DNA from: Ascaris suum
Taxonomy: Eukaryota; Nematoda; Chromadorea; Rhabditida; Ascarididae
Length of the DNA stretch: 64,000 bases
Assembly: GCA_013433145.1 (NCBI GenBank)
Contig: CM024189.1
Location: 806,001-870,000 of the forward strand
Reading direction: 5' to 3'
Below are positions 58,201 to 64,000 of the stretch, piece after piece (the stretch's first letter is position 1; each line of letters opens with the position of its first letter). Both the position numbers and the translations under genes were made by a program. The notes under the pieces were generated by a model that searched no databases, was not told the origin of the DNA, and worked only from the letters and a program-made list of their open reading frames with translations.

Positions 58201-61200
58201 TCAACCAAATACGAAGAAAAAAATTCAGTCAAAAATAGCGAAAGAAACATAACATTGCCTTATGAAACGAAACACCATTCGCTCTCAGCCTCACGTGACA
58301 TACAATGGCAATAGGAAGTAGAAAGCAAATTTTTGCGAAAGTTTTGCACTACCACGCTCAATACAAGGAAAGAATCGGCTGCTTTAACTAGAACCAACCA
58401 GTAAACAATGAAGTAATAAAAATACGCCTCGTTTGATTACTGAGGTGGGAATGAAACGATATCGAGAAAACGATCATAAATGCATCCGATCCTCAACCAA
58501 AAAAACGCCGTAAATACCCTACTGTCTGATCGCTTTTATAACACTACAAATAAAATACATCCCCCCTCATTCTTTCTTCGAATGAAGTACACAGAAAACG
58601 GGTACGTCAATTACTAGGCATAAATAAACCGGTGAAAGAGGTGAAAATTTCAGCAGAGGTAATGACCTAATTGGTTCCGATGCTGTCACTTCTGAGCCAC
58701 AATAATACCATAAACAATCAATTGAATAAAATATAAATAGCACTAGCTATCACTTCTGATAACTTCAATGATTAACCTTCTATCCAGATGGCCAATCAAT
58801 TCTCTTTTAGCCGTCGAATCTCGCATTTCCCACCGTTTCGATTATATTTGTTACTTATATTACTAATAAACTGCTCAGAAGCCTTGTATATCATATGTTA
58901 GCGATATAGCCTCTCAATGCATATATGTGGATGGTGCATTACTTTCTTCTATGCAATAAGATGAAACCAACATCGTCAACAATAATGTCCATAGAATAGT
59001 AATGAAGCACTCGAAGAAACTAGCCCTAGAAAAACTCATTCATTAGCAATCAATACTCACTTGCAACGATCCTTATCCAGAAGAGTCGACATCTCGATAA
59101 TACGTTTGACGATCGTATTTCCATAATCAGTACGCGTTGCACAAATTTGATAGGTCATAAGTAAGGCTTCAAGGCGTGTACGCTGCATTAAAGTATGATG
59201 CCTGCAAAAATAAACCATAAAACTTTTAATATGACGGTCGATCAAGTTAAAAATTTCGGCAACTGACGAAAAAGTTTCATACAAATAACAAAGGTTTCTC
59301 CATGAAGAGGACTCAATTGGTAAACTGATCGAGAAGAAGAACGGGTAAAGAGAAATGAAGCTCGAGAGGTGATTCTGCTATCCTTGCCGGATACAACGCC
59401 GAGGTTTATCTCGGTAAAAAAGAGAAGAATTCAAGTAACAACGATACGGCGATATACTTCAGCGCTACTCACAACAAAAGCAGTGAGAACTCACGTCAGA
59501 CGATGGCGCACGCAGACAATTCCCACAGAAAGAACCATTCAGTATCAAAGTTCTACAACTTTCCAGGAGAGATGAATTCATAGAAAATTTGGTGTCGAAT
59601 TTAAAAAATGGCAGGTCGTTGTGCTAAATTCCTATAATAATCCTTGAGGTATCTGGGTGATGTGACGCGGTGTCCCCGATATCCGAGAACATCCCTGTCG
59701 AAGATCGATTCTCGGTCCCTCCCCGATCAAGTGCTCATGCACATTAAACACTTGTTCGGCTTGCGTTCCACGCCTGTGTGCTCGCAAGGCAGTCGTGGCA
59801 AGGATCTGTGCAAATGGGGTCGGTGGCGCACTTAGCCATAAACGCACATGGCAGAGAAGGCGACTTGGCCATAATCTCGCAGGGCCATTTTATAAAGCTT
59901 TGGCGATTGAGCCGATCCTACTGGCCGACCTCTTGTTCCCCTCCTCTCAGCTAACTGCTGTCGCTAAGATAGAATTTCGTTGTTCGGGTGTTCAAGCATG
60001 TCATTTGTTGTGTTTGATGTTGTAAACATCTACACTTTCAAAACCCCTATGACCGCTGTCTTCCAATCAAAATCGAACCGCGAGGATTTTCGAAGTCATA
60101 TCGGCCGAATTTTAAAAACTGCTCCGGCTATATTTTTGAATCGGAAAAAATTAATTCCGATTGTTGGAATAGATACACTTGACGGCATAATTTTTCTTGC
60201 TGCTTGGAAATTTTAACTAATAGGTGTGTGCGGTCGGTTGTCGTCACATCTTGATTTTTTGGCAAGGTTTTGCTGAGGGAAATATGAACTTCTGATTGGG
60301 TTGTGGGGTTAACTATTAGGCAGTGAACAAGAGATACTGCAGAAAGGCCTGTGTGATGATTAACTGAGCAGAGCAGGCTAACCATCGGTTGGCAAACAAT
60401 GGGTTGCCGAGTTGGATGTGAGGCAATCAGCAACAGGTTGTGAGATAAAGGGGGTAGTGGTCATTTACGCATACAGATTTTGTATATGACACGAAATTAG
60501 ATAAACGGGGCACGTTCTGGTCGTGTGAAACAATAAAAGAAATGTACAGCGGAATATTTTAATGTCCAGAAAATGTCCATATTTTTCTGTCCACTTATCT
60601 AGGCTTTTGTTTATGCATTAAAGTGACGGGGAAAGCAAACAGTGACAGGAGGATCGTTGTGAAAGAGTCGCTTCAGAGGACAACAAAATCAGTAAAGGAA
60701 GTGCAAAAAATGTTACCCACCGCTTAATATGGAAGTGAGGAGAAGGAATAAAGATGTCGATATTCAAATCGAATGAAATAGAAGTAACGATGAGGGAATC
60801 ACTTCATCTCAGTAAAATGGGGTAGGAGATCACATGAACTTGAAACAGAAATGAATTCAGAAGACTACGACACATACCACATTCGTCATCCTATGACGTA
60901 CACCCTATCCATCGAAAGTTCAACCGTAGCTCTTCTGAGCGACGGGCTGAAACTAACACTGAGGTTCGACACTGCAACAACACCACTCAAGTCATGAGGT
61001 CAGGCAATAAGCTTAGGATGAAATAACGTGAGCACCCACATGTCAGTCGGCAATTTCGAGAGAAGACATGACAATCTCGACGAATAGGCCATTTGAGATG
61101 CGTAGTCAAGCAGTACTCTGTTTTTCTTCGACGTTGATCCGTACCAGCAAAGGTCGACAAGCAGAGGTGCCCACTCAGCGTTCAAGAGCCACATCACCGG

Positions 61201-63874
61201 ACCAATTGCGGCGCAAATTGTGTAAGCGACCTCCGCATTTCCAATCAACTCGCTTAGCACTTCCTATAAACGAATCAAATCTAGCATTTCCATACACATC
61301 AAACGTTTTCAGTTGAATTGCGCCATTGATATTACAATAATGATGGCCGCTGGTATAATTTTGATTCACTAAAAAAAGCATTTACAGCATTTTATTACGA
61401 CTGCAGATTCAATATTTTAGAGAAAGTCGTTCATCTTGCGAAATAGCGGATTCGGTTGAAAATATTACCACAACGGAAATAAACAAACAGACTTACTCGG
61501 ATTTTTTTGGCAATTATAGTGTCGACGATCATTTCCTTTTGCATGCACGCATTAAGTAACGCATTTACTGATGGCACATAGTAACGAGTGCCTTTTGCTT
61601 CCTTCACCATCGCAATGAGTGCATCAATCGCCTTCAATCGTTCATCTGTTCCTTTCACCTTAAAATACTTACTATTCGAAATCTTCGCAGTTAATAACCA
61701 TTGAATCTCTTTTATTATACACCTCCGATAATATTTTCCAACACTATATCTCAATAATTACACATTGGAGTGCCTCCACTGTATCACAAAGCGCGAACAC
61801 TGCTAGTACGAACTATGAATAAAAATACTTTGCCACAGAATCATTTCGCTTCACTGGAGATTTGATCTCGAGTCCATGTTCAACGGAAAATTCCGATGGT
61901 TTATCGATGCTTTTCACAATAAAAAGCAAGGCTAAGTGATTAAATTGCAGTGAAAGTTATGAGGTTTTGGAATGTTGCCAGAAATGTCATCATGGCATTT
62001 CTAGCAACGTTCCAAAAATAAGTTGGTGCCACATCTTCTAAATAAAACAACCTTCCCCCTAAAGCACCCATCAGCAGTAAGTTTCATGAGCAAGCACCTT
62101 TCAACAACGTTGTCCGCCGCGACTCAATCCGGTCAGGAGGAGACTTCCGAGGCGATGGGTTCGAGATTTTTGACGAACACCTTTCCACACACATTTTACT
62201 TCTGAATACCGCCGGAAGCGCTTTTCACATTATAAGATTCAGTAAGCTCCAGCTAAATTAGACGCGACTTATTGCTCGTTGTGAGGTGCTCGTTAAAGGG
62301 AATCAACAGCGCTACATGAATATGAAGCTACTTAAGACTCACCTCTGGAAGAAGTTTGATGATGAGCGACGCTATCGCATCACGGTGTTCCCAGCGAAGC
62401 GATTGCGACAAGTCTTCAATGCATTCAAGCAATAGATTCTTTGGAGATTTATTCGCGACCGAGAAGTAATGAAGTGCCAGCTGAAGTCTGCTGGTCGTGA
62501 GCATTTCTTTCGCAAAGCGCGTATCTGCTTCGCACATCCCTTCGTCACTGAACTTTCCACATATCACGCTTAACGTTTGTTTAGTGTTACAGAGTCGAGT
62601 TTTTTGACCTTTGTGCCATTGGTATTCAAAAGTTGCGCACTTTCAGATCTTTTTTCAATATTGTTGAATGATGACAACAACAACGAGAGCTCCACAGACG
62701 CAGCTGTCAGCGAGAAGAGAAAAAAGTAAACATGGAAGCAACAGTGAGCCAAAACAAAAACAAGAGTGGAAGCAGAAGAAGCTCTCATTCGCAATCCTTT
62801 CCATTTGCTCCTTATTGCATAGGACGATTATCATCTAAAATCTGCAACGAGCTGAACAAGTGCGGAAACGAGCCTCGTCACTGAAGCCTTTTGAAGGTAC
62901 CAAAACAGCCAATTAAGAGTTCACAATCATATGCAAGAATGTGCATGGCAGTTTCTTACGCGTAGCGGAAGGCTCAAGCATGAGGTAAACACTGTTACGT
63001 AGGGACGTTCGTTTAACGTTTTACAAAATTGCAACAAATACAAATCATTAGACTGCTACATATGACGGTAGGTGAGCTAGAAAACTACGATTATGAGTTG
63101 CTGAATGATCCCAGATTAGTAAAAAAAACAGCAGAATGTTGCATTAAGCGGTATATAACAAACAATCACCCAATAAAGTTGTGTTATATAACACCAGAAC
63201 AAGTGTCAAAACTATTATGCAATCAATAAGCCAATAATTAAAAATTTTAAGCGATTCTTCGAGGATACTTAATCCCTCATTCCTTAACGATACATTATCG
63301 CGAACAGTGAAAAAAAAAAACTAACAATTCAGAACAGTTCGTAGGCAGAAACACGTTCCGAGTGAAGTAATTCTCCACCGCTTCTTCGACATTCTCTGAT
63401 TTATCCTGAACCGTCAGAAGTTGTACATTTGCGATCGCCAATAGCATGGCGTGTTTCATAAGGGTACCCTCCTAAAAAAAACAACAACAACATCCGCAAA
63501 CACAATACAGTCTTCACTGAATCTACTTCTATGCAACAAAAAAAAGACGCATGTTAAACAAGTGAATCCACCCTCACTGCGTAGACGGCGCTCAGCAATT
63601 CGCTACTTTCCAGTACGCTACGCAACAAAATAACATCATGTATAATAAACGAACAGGTTAATTATATTTGCCTCTGAGGATGGCCACGATAAATGAACGC
63701 AAATTAAATGTAAGCATTAATAGTAGCAACATTAGCTGATAATCAGCATACCTCTTCAGTGGTTAAGAGCACACCGATTGACCACTGTATCGGCACAGAG
63801 CGATCAGCAGCACGTCCCATGCATATTATCATAAGGCGTTTGAGTAGGCTGTTAAACAGATCAAAGTCCTCGCG
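49210..63874 (-). CDS. TARBP1: TARBP1/Trm3-like tRNA (guanosine-18-2'-O)-methyltransferase, 5' incomplete
   Basis: Exons: 63874-63752, 63471-63326, 62547-62343, 61658-61497, 61263-61028, 59201-59061, 57823-57742, 57642-57598, 57142-56990, 56242-56079, 55668-55542, 55424-55374, 55299-55124, 54717-54636, 53902-53752, 52823-52647, 51766-51642, 49843-49707 and 49360-49210. They give 877 aa in one frame, open at the N-terminus; human TARBP1 is about 1620 aa. The first two thirds are helical repeats (HEAT-like). The C-terminal SPOUT domain has motif 1 (KPANLGGLCRTSEIFGA), motif 2 (CVLLLGDEKEGIP) and the knot motif 3 (RSLNVHVTGALFI). The family uses S-adenosylmethionine to methylate the 2'-OH of G18 in the tRNA D-loop. 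The link region LPWCTAQNFSVR and DDFYFGHFHAENHFTLQ also match the family. Boundaries around 57642 and 55542/55424 are the least sure. Intron 51641-49844 carries repeat copy B. Confidence 0.92.
49986..51240 (+). mobile_element. 1.25 kb dispersed repeat, copy B, in a TARBP1 intron
   Basis: This is the inverted, nearly identical partner of 10020-11277. On the plus strand it contains exon-like segments: one ends REGK|GTAACT at about 50276, with LLGRIAKLFGDMTPGEESSS upstream, and a second at about 50406-50490 lies between CATTGCAG and CTG|GTAATG and reads TPARITACGTGKLGIVSIKL. A 90-codon minus ORF lies at 50981-51253. No transposase was found. It may be a non-autonomous element or a dispersed gene fragment that inserted into the intron. 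Confidence 0.8.
50838..50863. repeat. Hairpin inside dispersed repeat copy B
   Basis: The same 9 bp stem (CTGCGCGAG / CTCGCGCAG) as in copy A, fully conserved. Confidence 0.85.
59640..59960. other. GC-rich island in a TARBP1 intron
   Basis: About 320 bases noticeably richer in G+C than the surrounding intron, open in frames on both strands but without splice sites that fit TARBP1. It could be a SINE-like insertion, a nested short gene or an RNA gene. No tRNA-type box B was recognised. Confidence 0.35.
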
Positions 63875-64000
63875 CTGAGAACAGCTATATTTACTCGTTG
63901 AATAGGATCAAACAGTGATAAAACTACGAGCACATTTTCCCACCTATTATTAATTAGTTCCCTCAAATATATTGACGCATACAAAAAATGATTGCTAGGT

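Overview
The window is animal nuclear DNA, most likely from a nematode. It is AT-rich, has no long continuous genes, and its proteins are cut into small exons with GT..AG introns. Several genes begin a few bases after a T-rich YAG acceptor that has no obvious upstream exon, as expected for spliced-leader trans-splicing. Introns of 0.3 to 3 kb and abundant simple repeats fit a strongylid or other clade V worm better than the compact Caenorhabditis genomes; this placement is inference. All exon joins were made by hand from splice signals and reading phase.

Minus-strand block, right to left. (1) TARBP1-like tRNA Gm18 2'-O-methyltransferase, 63874 to 49210, 19 exons assembled, 5' end outside the window. 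(2) An unidentified gene, 48907 to 44492, starting about 200 bp after the TARBP1 stop and therefore possibly the second gene of an operon. (3) RBM22 pre-mRNA splicing factor, 43643 to 34768, complete, 10 exons, 412 aa. (4) MRPS18C mitochondrial ribosomal protein, 30492 to 29031, complete, 2 exons, 137 aa. (5) A probable last exon of another minus-strand gene at 25466 to 25278. The identified genes serve RNA processing and translation: tRNA modification, splicing and the mitochondrial ribosome.

Plus-strand block on the left. An unidentified 11-exon gene lies at 11809 to 17387 (351 aa, C-terminal membrane segment). A coding-like exon lies at 18355 to 18534, a three-exon small gene at 20842 to 24182 (158 aa, N-terminal coiled coil), a 251-codon ORF at 25539 to 26294, and a weak two-exon candidate at 32829 to 33547. 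These were not recognised.

Repeats: a degenerate 30-31 bp minisatellite (about 388-1140), a 157 bp (TA)n tract, long poly-G and poly-C tracts, and an inverted pair of nearly identical 1.25 kb elements 39 kb apart. One copy sits upstream of the 11.8 kb gene and the other inside the last-but-one TARBP1 intron. No tRNA, rRNA or CRISPR array was found.
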